Shown: positions 1-5,383 of the stretch, in pieces
Layout of the letters: each line of letters starts with the position of its first letter
Numbering within the stretch: the first letter of the stretch is position 1
The notes under the pieces: model-generated
The model's input: only the letters and a program-made list of their open reading frames with translations
Database searches by the model: none
What the model was told of the DNA's origin: nothing
Made by a program: the position numbers and the translations under genes
Assembly (NCBI GenBank): GCA_900321515.1
Contig: ONWI01000153.1
Coordinates: 1 to 10,319, forward strand
Direction of reading: 5' to 3'
Length of the DNA stretch: 10,319 nucleotides
From: an uncultured Eubacteriales bacterium
GTDB lineage: Bacteria; Bacillota; Clostridia; Oscillospirales; Acutalibacteraceae

Positions 1-129
1 GAGCGGAACGGGTCCGGAGACCTGTGCGCCCTCGCGCTTGGCTGCGTCTACGATCTTCTGTGCTGCCTGATCGGCGAGAGAGTGATCATAGCTCTTGATC
101 CTGATTCTGATTTTTTCCTTGACTGCCAT
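1..129 (-). CDS. rpsJ: Ribosomal protein S10, N-terminal part (cut by window edge)
   Basis: Small-subunit ribosomal protein S10, a component of the 30S head that also works with NusB in transcription antitermination. The 43 visible residues begin MAVKEKIRIRIKSYDH and include GAQVSGPVPL, which match the conserved start of S10 closely. The ATG at 127-129 is preceded by a consensus AGGAGG about 10 nt upstream. The remainder of the gene, and presumably the rest of the S10 operon (rplC, rplD and so on in the family's usual order), lies beyond the left edge. No promoter is visible in the 92 nt directly upstream, so it is probably transcribed from the promoter at 562-590 through the ORF at 222-512. 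Identification is firm; the transcription path is inference. Confidence 0.95.
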   Translation of the reverse strand, partial: MAVKEKIRIRIKSYDHSLADQAAQKIVDAAKREGAQVSGPVPL

Positions 130-188
130 AATAAAGTCGCCTCCTGAAAATATTTGCGGCGGACCGCTGCTACATGATCTTCGCTGAG

Positions 189-219
189 CACCCGATGTTT
201 TCAACAACGCGTCCGGGTG
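189..219 (-). other. Hairpin between the small ORF and rpsJ
   Basis: A 6-bp inverted repeat (CACCCG / CGGGTG) with a 19-nt loop starts a few bases after the stop codon of the ORF at 222-512. It has no U-tract behind it, so it is not a canonical intrinsic terminator. On the minus-strand transcript it would lie in the rpsJ leader. A shorter GC-rich element (GCGG / CCGC-type) lies between it and the rpsJ ribosome binding site. Function is unknown. Confidence 0.3.
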
Positions 220-221
220 TT

Positions 222-512
222 TCATCCTCGGGCACTAAAAAACCGGAAGCCTTCGATCTTGGTTGGGTAGTTCAGGCTTTCCGGGTCAGTGAAAACTAAA
301 TAGCAAGCGTATAGTACGGTACTCTCAAGGCGGGCGCCATTGGGAAGCCCCGCCAGGAAAACGACACACCTCCGCCTCAGCAACTCAAAAGGCTTTGATA
401 CATCGCCGACCGTACACACTTTTTCGCCCGGTTTAAAATCGGACATACTCCATGGAAAAACCGTCCGCTTGTAATCAAGGGACGCAACCTCCCACTTCAA
501 CGCATATCTCAT
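222..512 (-). CDS. Small hypothetical protein upstream of rpsJ
   Basis: I do not recognise this ORF. From the ATG at 510-512 it encodes 96 residues; a TTG at 525-527 would add five. The product is soluble-looking, with no membrane segment or signal peptide, and contains motifs such as VFPWSMSDFKPGEKV, VGDVSKPFELLRRR and FLAGLPNGARLESTV. Its composition looks protein-like and it has no internal stops. Against it, neither start has a visible Shine-Dalgarno sequence, although most other genes here do, and it contains AGG and CTA codons. It lies directly downstream of a good promoter (562-590) and 92 nt upstream of rpsJ, so the two are probably co-transcribed. It may be a genuine small protein or a chance ORF across a structured ribosomal leader. 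Confidence 0.45.
   Translation of the reverse strand: MRYALKWEVASLDYKRTVFPWSMSDFKPGEKVCTVGDVSKPFELLRRRCVVFLAGLPNGARLESTVLYACYLVFTDPESLNYPTKIEGFRFFSARG
329..354 (-). other. GC-rich hairpin inside the rpsJ leader / small ORF
   Basis: The arms GGCGGG and CCCGCC form a 6-bp GC-only stem over a 14-nt loop, extendable by two more G-C pairs if one base bulges. It lies within the hypothetical ORF and about 200 nt upstream of rpsJ. It could be RNA structure in a leader or incidental to coding sequence. Confidence 0.3.
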
Positions 513-561
513 GTGCAGTCGCTGCAATTTTTACGCACGCTCATATGTCGCGTACTTAGCT

Positions 562-590
562 ATTATATCAAAGCCTTACGATTAATTCAA
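562..590 (-). promoter_or_regulatory. Sigma-A-type promoter for the small ORF and probably rpsJ
   Basis: On the minus strand, TTGAAT (585-590) and a perfect TATAAT (562-567) are separated by exactly 17 nt. The predicted transcription start is near 555, about 43 nt before the ATG at 512 and about 425 nt before rpsJ. This is one of the best promoter matches in the window. Confidence 0.8.
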
Positions 591-592
591 GT

Positions 593-622
593 AAAATTTC
601 GCATTCAGTGATGCAGAATTTT
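593..622 (-). terminator. Possible AT-rich hairpin terminator after the TM2 gene
   Basis: An inverted repeat with arms AAAATT / AATTTT and an inner GCAT / ATGC, including one mismatch and one wobble, gives a stem of about 12 bp over a 6-nt loop. It lies about 58 nt beyond the TM2 gene stop and directly next to the -35 box of the following promoter. The flanking A/T runs suit a weak terminator in either direction, but the low GC content makes an operator equally possible. Confidence 0.4.
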
Positions 623-679
623 GCGCTTGAAAATATTTAATTTTTATGTATTTTGTACAACAGACAAATAATCGACCAA

Positions 680-1117
680 TCAGCCGTTATTTTCATAATC
701 GTCATAATCCATGACGCTCATTACCTCAATATAATTGTAATAGCGCGTCTTGCGCGGCATAGCCAACCAGTCGTAAACCATAAGCAGCCCGAAGCATCCG
801 AATGTACAGAGCTTGAGCAATCCTATGCCGACCTCGCCGATAAGCATTCTGTCCACTCCCGACCAGCCAAGCATGAACGAGATGAACTGCATATTCTCAA
901 CCCTGCGGCAGGTGAGGCTCTGAATTTCACCCAGCTTGCGCATGGAACAGTGCAGCATGTTCTCACGAAGCATAGGTATTTTATCATCCGGAAGATCATT
1001 CTGATTAAGCACAAGAAAACGATCGACCAGCGCGGTCTTCTGTCTGCGAAGCTGTTCCTTCTCCAGACGCTCCTCATCCGTCTCATAAGAATTTCTGACA
1101 TTAAAATTATTGAACAT
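680..1117 (-). CDS. TM2-domain membrane protein
   Basis: A 145-residue protein with a charged N-terminal region (about 1-72, including a Glu/Arg/Lys-rich stretch at 14-28) and a C-terminal TM2 domain (about 75-120). The TM2 signature is visible as a first membrane segment, then GVDRMLIGEVGIGLLKL, then a second segment ending in a membrane-embedded Asp (LLMVYDWL). TM2 domains form two-helix hairpins of uncertain function. The tail is acidic and rich in Asp and Tyr (MDYDDYENNG). A clear AAAGGAGAG ribosome binding site precedes the ATG at 1115-1117. It lies 54 nt downstream of the DUF2752 gene on the same strand, and such pairs recur in Firmicutes, so I read them as one operon. The family call is solid; the cellular role is unknown. 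Confidence 0.85.
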   Translation of the reverse strand: MFNNFNVRNSYETDEERLEKEQLRRQKTALVDRFLVLNQNDLPDDKIPMLRENMLHCSMRKLGEIQSLTCRRVENMQFISFMLGWSGVDRMLIGEVGIGLLKLCTFGCFGLLMVYDWLAMPRKTRYYNYIEVMSVMDYDDYENNG

Positions 1118-1171
1118 AGCCCGTTCTCTCCTTTTCCAATAAAATACTCCTTATCCCTTGCACCTTACACC

Positions 1172-1555
1172 TTAAGGTATCGTAAAAAAGACCATCCTCA
1201 CAATATAGACCGCAACCGTAACCCCGAATCCGAGAGCTATGAGAATATCCTTGACTTTCAGACTCACCCCTTTGAGCAGGCATGTCTCCCTGTTGACCAG
1301 AATGAATATCGCTCCCATGCAAGGCAAAAGCGCCGGATTGCTTGACAGAGACCCTTTTATATCCAGCCGCAGCAGACAGCCCATCGCACGCGACATGCCG
1401 CAGCCCGGACAGGGTATTCCGGTGAAATGTCTTATCGGGCAGAAAATCCGCAGCCTAACCATAACCGCCATGTAAAGAAGAACCGCCGCAAGCAGCGTCA
1501 GATGCATAAGCAGCAGACTTCTCCACTCCCGGCGGCAGGATGTATTTTGCTCCAT
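1172..1555 (-). CDS. DUF2752 family membrane protein
   Basis: A 127-residue integral membrane protein of the DUF2752 family. Hydrophobic segments lie at about 14-35, 76-88 and 103-124. The family signature appears at 39-57 as CPIRHFTGIPCPGCGMSRA, a Cys-rich motif with C39, C49 and C52 that resembles a metal- or redox-linked knuckle. Its biochemical function is not established. I chose the ATG at 1553-1555 because an AGGGGG element lies 10 nt upstream and a promoter (1595-1623) fits it; a TTG 51 nt further upstream lies at or before the predicted transcription start. The TM2 gene follows 54 nt downstream, suggesting a two-gene operon and possibly interacting membrane products. Confidence 0.85.
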   Translation of the reverse strand: MEQNTSCRREWRSLLLMHLTLLAAVLLYMAVMVRLRIFCPIRHFTGIPCPGCGMSRAMGCLLRLDIKGSLSSNPALLPCMGAIFILVNRETCLLKGVSLKVKDILIALGFGVTVAVYIVRMVFFTIP

Positions 1556-1594
1556 GACCCGACCGCCCCCTGAGGATAAATACTTTTTAAGGAT

Positions 1595-1623
1595 ATTGTA
1601 GCACAATTTTTCAATAACTTCAA
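1595..1623 (-). promoter_or_regulatory. Promoter of the DUF2752-TM2 operon
   Basis: On the minus strand, TTGAAG (1618-1623) and TACAAT (1595-1600) are separated by 17 nt, and the TGC before the -10 makes it an extended -10 element. The predicted start near 1588 gives a leader of about 33 nt to the ATG at 1555. Confidence 0.75.
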
Positions 1624-1662
1624 TAACACGGGAAAATATATTTAAGATTTTTTTACAGATAC

Positions 1663-1691
1663 TTGCAGAAAACTCAACTATCTGCTAAAAT
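1663..1691 (+). promoter_or_regulatory. Candidate promoter of degV
   Basis: TTGCAG (1663-1668), a 17-nt spacer and an extended -10 (TGC then TAAAAT at 1686-1691) point to the degV-family gene. A second possible -10, a perfect TATAAT at 1733-1738, lacks a good -35. Either could serve; neither match is strong. Confidence 0.45.
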
Positions 1692-1771
1692 AACAGTATA
1701 AGTTTCATCAAAAACGGCTGCTTGGATACATATATAATGTACATAATTCATGAAAAGAAGGTTAGCAGAAA

Positions 1772-2647
1772 ATGTCAAATAAAGTCATCATCACCACTGA
1801 TACGGGGAGCGATCTGCGCCCCGAGAATCTGAAAAAATTCCACATTGACGGCATGATACCGTTCCACATCAATCTCGGCGACAAGAGCTACAAGGATTTC
1901 TACGAGTGCCAGCCCAACGATCTCTTCAAATTTTTTGAAGAGAACAATCAGGTTCCCAAGACAGCAGCCTGTTCGCCGAATGATTTCCTGGAATTTTTCG
2001 AGCCGTTCGCGCAGCAGGGCTGCGACATCGTCCATATTGCCATGAATTCGGTCTTCAGCTCATCGTACGCCAATTCGCTGATTGCAGCCAAGGAGATAGG
2101 CGAAAAATACGGCGTTTCCGTCTACTCGGTGGACACCTATACCCTGACAGGCGCGCAGGCAATTATGGCTATCCGTGCCGCGGAACTGCGCGACGGAGGC
2201 ATGGGCGCAAAGGAAATCAGCGAGGAGATAAAAGCCATGATCCCACACGTCCGCACCAACTTCCTTCTGGGCGGTATGAATTACGCGGCGAAGGGCGGCC
2301 GCTGCTCGATGCTCGTCGCGTTCGGAGCAAACCTGCTCAAGCTCTATCCCATGATGCACATTGACGAAAAGGGCATTATCACATCTCCCAAAAAATTCCG
2401 CGGACCGGTCATGAGCGTGCAGAATCAATATATGGATTATGTTCTCGACCTCGCTGAAAAATATGCGGATCACAGGAGAGTGATGATCGGCTATACCAGC
2501 GACAACAAGGAGCTTATCAAGAACATGCACCGCAGATTAAAGGAATACGGCAAATTTGAGGAGATAGTCGAAAGCGTATCCAACTGCACCACCGCGACGC
2601 ACGGCGGTCCCAACACGATATATATGATATTCGCCGACAAATACTGA
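1772..2647 (+). CDS. degV: DegV family protein (fatty-acid-binding, FakB-like)
   Basis: A 291-residue DegV-family protein. Members bind a single fatty acid, and those called FakB present it to the kinase FakA for phosphorylation and entry into phospholipid synthesis. Family landmarks appear in order: the N-terminal strand ITTDTGSDL (7-15), PKTAACSPNDF (62-72), the Ser-rich loop SVFSSSYANS (93-102), VDTYTLTGAQA (120-130), the GGMNYAAKGGRCS segment (167-179) and HGGPNTI near the C-terminus (277-283). Length is typical. An AGAAGG element lies about 10 nt before the ATG. It is a single-gene unit with no FakA-like gene in the window. Its stop (TGATAA) lies 5 nt from the convergent stop of the pseudouridine synthase gene, so no separate terminator fits between them. 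Assignment to DegV is firm; the FakB role is inferred from the family. Confidence 0.92.
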   Translation: MSNKVIITTDTGSDLRPENLKKFHIDGMIPFHINLGDKSYKDFYECQPNDLFKFFEENNQVPKTAACSPNDFLEFFEPFAQQGCDIVHIAMNSVFSSSYANSLIAAKEIGEKYGVSVYSVDTYTLTGAQAIMAIRAAELRDGGMGAKEISEEIKAMIPHVRTNFLLGGMNYAAKGGRCSMLVAFGANLLKLYPMMHIDEKGIITSPKKFRGPVMSVQNQYMDYVLDLAEKYADHRRVMIGYTSDNKELIKNMHRRLKEYGKFEEIVESVSNCTTATHGGPNTIYMIFADKY

Positions 2648-2652
2648 TAAAC

Positions 2653-3543
2653 CTATCCGCAAAGCTCCGCCATATCCGGCGGCAGCGGAATTGAAAAATG
2701 CATTTTTTCTCCCGTCATGGGATGTGTGAAATCCAGCTGACCGCAATGGAGCGCCTGCCGTCCGATCAGGTCGCGGGAGCCGCCGTACATATCATCGCCC
2801 GCAAGCGGCATACCGAGATATGTGAAATGTACTCTGATCTGATGTGTCCTCCCCGTCTCGAGATGGATTTCAAGAAGTGTCAGGTCGTACCTGTTTCCGT
2901 TCGGGGCTGTTAATGAGATATTTTTCAACGAACGCCAATGCGTAACGGATCTCACGCCGCCCTCCCCCACTTCCCGCTGTATGCCGTGCCCTTCCATGAC
3001 GCGGATGGGCGCGTCGATAGTTCCGCTTCCCGTGAGGGTTCCCTGACATAAGGCGTAATACACCTTGTCCGTATGACCGTGAAGGAGCGAAGCTGCGTGG
3101 CTGTTCTTTGCGGTAAGCACAAGTCCGCTGGTGTCACGGTCGAGCCGGTTAATCACGCGAAAGGCGGCATTCGGCTCCCCGTTTGCCATAATATGCGCCG
3201 AGAACGCATTGGCGAGTGTATCGGAGACGTGTTCGCGCGCCGGATGCACAGGCATTCCGAACGGCTTGTTGATAACGGCTATATGCTCGTCCTCATAGAT
3301 TATCTCTATAGGCAATTCGACCGGCATTGTGGGATTCTCGTCCTCGGGAATGTTCAGCGCAACAACGTCGCCGCCGCTCAGAGGGTCAATGGTGCGGATA
3401 TGCTGTCCGTTGGCGGTTATGCCCATAGGCACCCGCTTCAGCTTTTTGATAAGGCGGTAGGAGACTCCGCATTTGGCGCGAAGAAAATTATAAACGGATA
3501 TTCCGTCGTTCTCCGGCAGGACATCAAAGGTTAATACAGGCAT
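2653..3543 (-). CDS. RluA-family RNA pseudouridine synthase
   Basis: A 296-residue pseudouridine synthase of the RluA/RluD family, which isomerises specific uridines in rRNA or tRNA. An S4-like RNA-binding region occupies about residues 15-70, and the catalytic domain follows from about 80. The active-site motif reads INRLDRDTSGLVL, with the catalytic Asp at residue 135; Asn replaces the His common in HRLD. The late motif ETGRTHQIRVHFTYLGMPL (about 229-247) and the GDDMYGG loop are also classical. I start at the ATG at 3541-3543 because AGGGTGA lies 9 nt upstream; an in-frame GTG nine bases further upstream overlaps that site and is unlikely. It follows the aldehyde dehydrogenase by 29 nt and is probably co-transcribed. 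The modified uridine cannot be told from sequence alone. Confidence 0.92.
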   Translation of the reverse strand: MPVLTFDVLPENDGISVYNFLRAKCGVSYRLIKKLKRVPMGITANGQHIRTIDPLSGGDVVALNIPEDENPTMPVELPIEIIYEDEHIAVINKPFGMPVHPAREHVSDTLANAFSAHIMANGEPNAAFRVINRLDRDTSGLVLTAKNSHAASLLHGHTDKVYYALCQGTLTGSGTIDAPIRVMEGHGIQREVGEGGVRSVTHWRSLKNISLTAPNGNRYDLTLLEIHLETGRTHQIRVHFTYLGMPLAGDDMYGGSRDLIGRQALHCGQLDFTHPMTGEKMHFSIPLPPDMAELCG

Positions 3544-3572
3544 TTTATACACTCACCCTGTGCAATGGATTT

Positions 3573-4991
3573 TCATTTTTCAAACATTTTCAGCAGAGCC
3601 ATCTTCCATCCCGGCTTGCCGCCGGAATATGGATGTTCACGCAAAGGCAGATTGAAATGTGTTCTGCCTCGCAGCACCGTCTGGGGATGAGTGAATTCAC
3701 GGAATCCCCATTCCCCGTGGTACGCGCCCATGCCCGAGTGACCGGTTCCGTTGAATGGCACTCCCTTGACCATCATATGAATGCATACTTCATTGATGCA
3801 GCCTCCGCCGTACTGCTGTGAGGACATGACACTTTCAGCCCATTTCATGTCAGATGTAAAAACATACATGGCAAGAGGATGTTCGCGGTCCGCAATCATA
3901 TCCATGAGTCTGCCGATTTCATCATCATCAAACGGAACGACCGGCAGAAGCGGACAGAACAATTCATGCATGACTATATCTTCGTTTTCGTTTACCGGAT
4001 ATATTATAGTGGGCGCAAAACGGCAGGCATCCCTGTTGCCTGTTCCCCCGAAAACCACTCGGTCCCTGTACTGCTCCGAGAGCCCGACGCACTTGTCATA
4101 GACCGCTTCGGTGATCAGCCTGGGGTATTCCGGATTATTTTCCGGACTGTCGCCTATCTGTCTGACAAACTCTTTTTTGAGTTCGGTCAAAAAATCGTCC
4201 GCTATCTCTTTTGCCACGGCTATCTGATTGATGTTTATGCAGATCTGACCCGCGTTGCACAGCTTGAAGAAAGCAATCTTGCGCGCGGCATCCTTCAGGT
4301 TTGCGTCCCTGCGAATTACGCACCAATTGCCTGTCTCGCCTCCGAGTTCCAGAGCGACAGAAGTAAGATTATGCGACGCGCACTCCAGAACGTGCTTCGC
4401 AACCGCCGGCGAACCGGTATAGAATATCTTGTCAAATCTCTCGGCAAGACACATATCGGCTGCATCATGACCTCCGTCGATCAATGTCACATATTCCTCA
4501 GGAAACAGATCCGAGATTAATTTTTTAAGCGCGCGTGTGCTTGCGGCCGATTTTGAACTTGTCTTTATCACCGCGGTGTTTCCCCCGCTGATGCTTGCAG
4601 CCAGCACCCCCAGGGTCAGCAGGACAGGGAAGTTGAACGGACTGATGATCAGCGACACTCCATACGGCATCTTATAAACCGTGGTACGCGTGCTTGGAAA
4701 GCACATAAGCCCGCTGAAATGTCTTTCAGGCTTTGCCCACTTTCTGAGCCCCCGAAGTATCTCGTCTATTTCAGTAATCACAGGTCCGATATCGCAAATA
4801 TAAGCCTCGGTCGGACTTTTTCCCAAATCCTCAAAGAGCGCCTGCATCAGCTCCTGCTTATTCGCAAGTACCGCCCGCCTGAGTTTTTTCAGCTGCTCCT
4901 TCCTCCACTTGACGTCGAGCGTCTGCCCCGAACGGAAAAATCCCCTCTGTCTTAAAACGATCTCATGTATTTTCTGCTGTGTGTAACCCAT
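3573..4991 (-). CDS. Aldehyde dehydrogenase, class 3 / YwdH-like
   Basis: A 472-residue NAD(P)-dependent aldehyde dehydrogenase that oxidises an aldehyde to its acid. It resembles the class 3 / YwdH-type branch, which often acts on medium- or long-chain aldehydes. Visible signatures are the N-terminal RGFFRSGQTLDVKWRKEQLK, the oxyanion Asn in SPFNFP (N120), the cofactor Lys in AVIKTSS (K143), FYTGSPAVA (190-198), the general base Glu in ALELGGE (E215) and the catalytic Cys in NAGQICIN (C251). MHELFCPLLP (341-350) corresponds to the usual E-[IL]-F-G-P motif, with Cys for Gly. The ATG at 4989-4991 is chosen over an upstream in-frame ATG at 5042 because GGAGGAG lies 8 nt before it. The pseudouridine synthase gene follows 29 nt downstream. 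The substrate is unknown. Confidence 0.92.
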   Translation of the reverse strand: MGYTQQKIHEIVLRQRGFFRSGQTLDVKWRKEQLKKLRRAVLANKQELMQALFEDLGKSPTEAYICDIGPVITEIDEILRGLRKWAKPERHFSGLMCFPSTRTTVYKMPYGVSLIISPFNFPVLLTLGVLAASISGGNTAVIKTSSKSAASTRALKKLISDLFPEEYVTLIDGGHDAADMCLAERFDKIFYTGSPAVAKHVLECASHNLTSVALELGGETGNWCVIRRDANLKDAARKIAFFKLCNAGQICININQIAVAKEIADDFLTELKKEFVRQIGDSPENNPEYPRLITEAVYDKCVGLSEQYRDRVVFGGTGNRDACRFAPTIIYPVNENEDIVMHELFCPLLPVVPFDDDEIGRLMDMIADREHPLAMYVFTSDMKWAESVMSSQQYGGGCINEVCIHMMVKGVPFNGTGHSGMGAYHGEWGFREFTHPQTVLRGRTHFNLPLREHPYSGGKPGWKMALLKMFEK

Positions 4992-5042
4992 ATTCAGTGC
5001 TCCTCCGTTTTTGTATTGTTTCGGACATATTATTGAACACAT

Positions 5043-5080
5043 CCCCCTGTCTGTTCAGGCAAAGCCTGAAAGACAGGGGG
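5043..5080. repeat. 38-nt near-perfect GC-rich palindrome in the aldehyde dehydrogenase leader
   Basis: Outer arms CCCCCTGTCT (5043-5052) and AGACAGGGGG (5071-5080) pair perfectly over 10 bp. Inner arms TTCAGGC (5054-5060) and GCCTGAA (5064-5070) add 7 bp around an AAA loop, with one G bulged at 5053. No T-run follows on either strand and no gene ends nearby, so it is unlikely to be an ordinary terminator. It lies about 50 nt upstream of the dehydrogenase start, probably within its mRNA leader. Confidence 0.8.
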
Positions 5081-5101
5081 ACCGTTTATTGGTTCAGGTT
5101 T

Positions 5102-5145
5102 TAACCATATTATAATCAACACGGCTTTTGCGTTTTATATGGTTA
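5102..5145. repeat. Inverted repeat TAACCATAT ... ATATGGTTA
   Basis: Nine-base perfect arms at 5102-5110 and 5137-5145, separated by 26 nt, lie in the divergent promoter region. The segment TATTATAAT also occurs twice in direct orientation (5108-5116 and 5144-5152), each copy containing a TATAAT hexamer. It could be a binding site for a dimeric regulator, or simply AT-rich coincidence. Confidence 0.4.
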
Positions 5146-5173
5146 TTATAATATATTAATTTGATTTTTTAAA
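5145..5173 (-). promoter_or_regulatory. Possible promoter of the aldehyde dehydrogenase operon
   Basis: On the minus strand, TTTAAA (5168-5173) and TATAAT (5145-5150) are separated by 17 nt. A second minus-strand TATAAT lies at 5109-5114 without a good -35. From either, the transcript would contain the 5043-5080 hairpin in its leader. The AT-rich background lowers confidence. Confidence 0.4.
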
Positions 5174-5295
5174 GTGCTTTTAAAATTTTAAATAAATTAA
5201 TTTTTATTGTGCTCTATCAGAAGCAATAATTTTTTCCTCTCGGTTATAACAGATGTATATATATATATTTTAAATATAAATATTCAAAATATATA

Positions 5296-5324
5296 TTGAA
5301 TTTTTTGTCAAAGTATGATATAAT
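5296..5324 (+). promoter_or_regulatory. Promoter of the propeller-HD-GYP gene
   Basis: TTGAAT (5296-5301) and a perfect TATAAT (5319-5324) are separated by 17 nt. The predicted start is near 5331, giving a leader of about 53 nt. The -35 hexamer is also the right arm of a 6-bp inverted repeat (ATTCAA at 5282-5287 / TTGAAT), which could be an operator. Confidence 0.8.
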
Positions 5325-5383
5325 TAAAGAGCGTATTTGGACCTTGTGTCCGTAACATATCTTTTGTAAGAGGAGAGACTAAA

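Larger units (their letters stand above)
4992..5383. other. AT-rich divergent intergenic region
   Basis: This 392-nt gap separates the leftward aldehyde dehydrogenase gene from the rightward propeller-HD-GYP gene. It holds the ribosome binding site of the first, a GC-rich palindrome (5043-5080), a 9-bp inverted repeat (5102-5110 / 5137-5145), long A/T-only tracts (about 5150-5295) and a strong rightward promoter (5296-5324). I see no ORF or recognisable riboswitch here. Confidence 0.7.

Noticed and set aside
653..1345. Long plus-strand ORF of 230 codons
   Set aside because: It runs antisense through the TM2 and DUF2752 genes, which have clear domains, ribosome binding sites and a promoter. 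The plus-strand product shows no recognisable motif and no ribosome binding site.
2060..2530. Minus-strand ORF of 156 codons inside degV
   Set aside because: It is a shadow of the well-supported DegV gene; its His/Val/Ala-rich product matches no family pattern and it has no start signal.
3879..4520. Plus-strand ORF of 213 codons inside the aldehyde dehydrogenase gene
   Set aside because: It is antisense to a gene with all catalytic residues intact, and its product shows no domain signature.
5240..5300. A/T-only tract with alternating AT as a possible replication origin or DNA-unwinding element
   Set aside because: No DnaA-box-like cluster or origin genes accompany it; it is simply an AT-rich promoter region.
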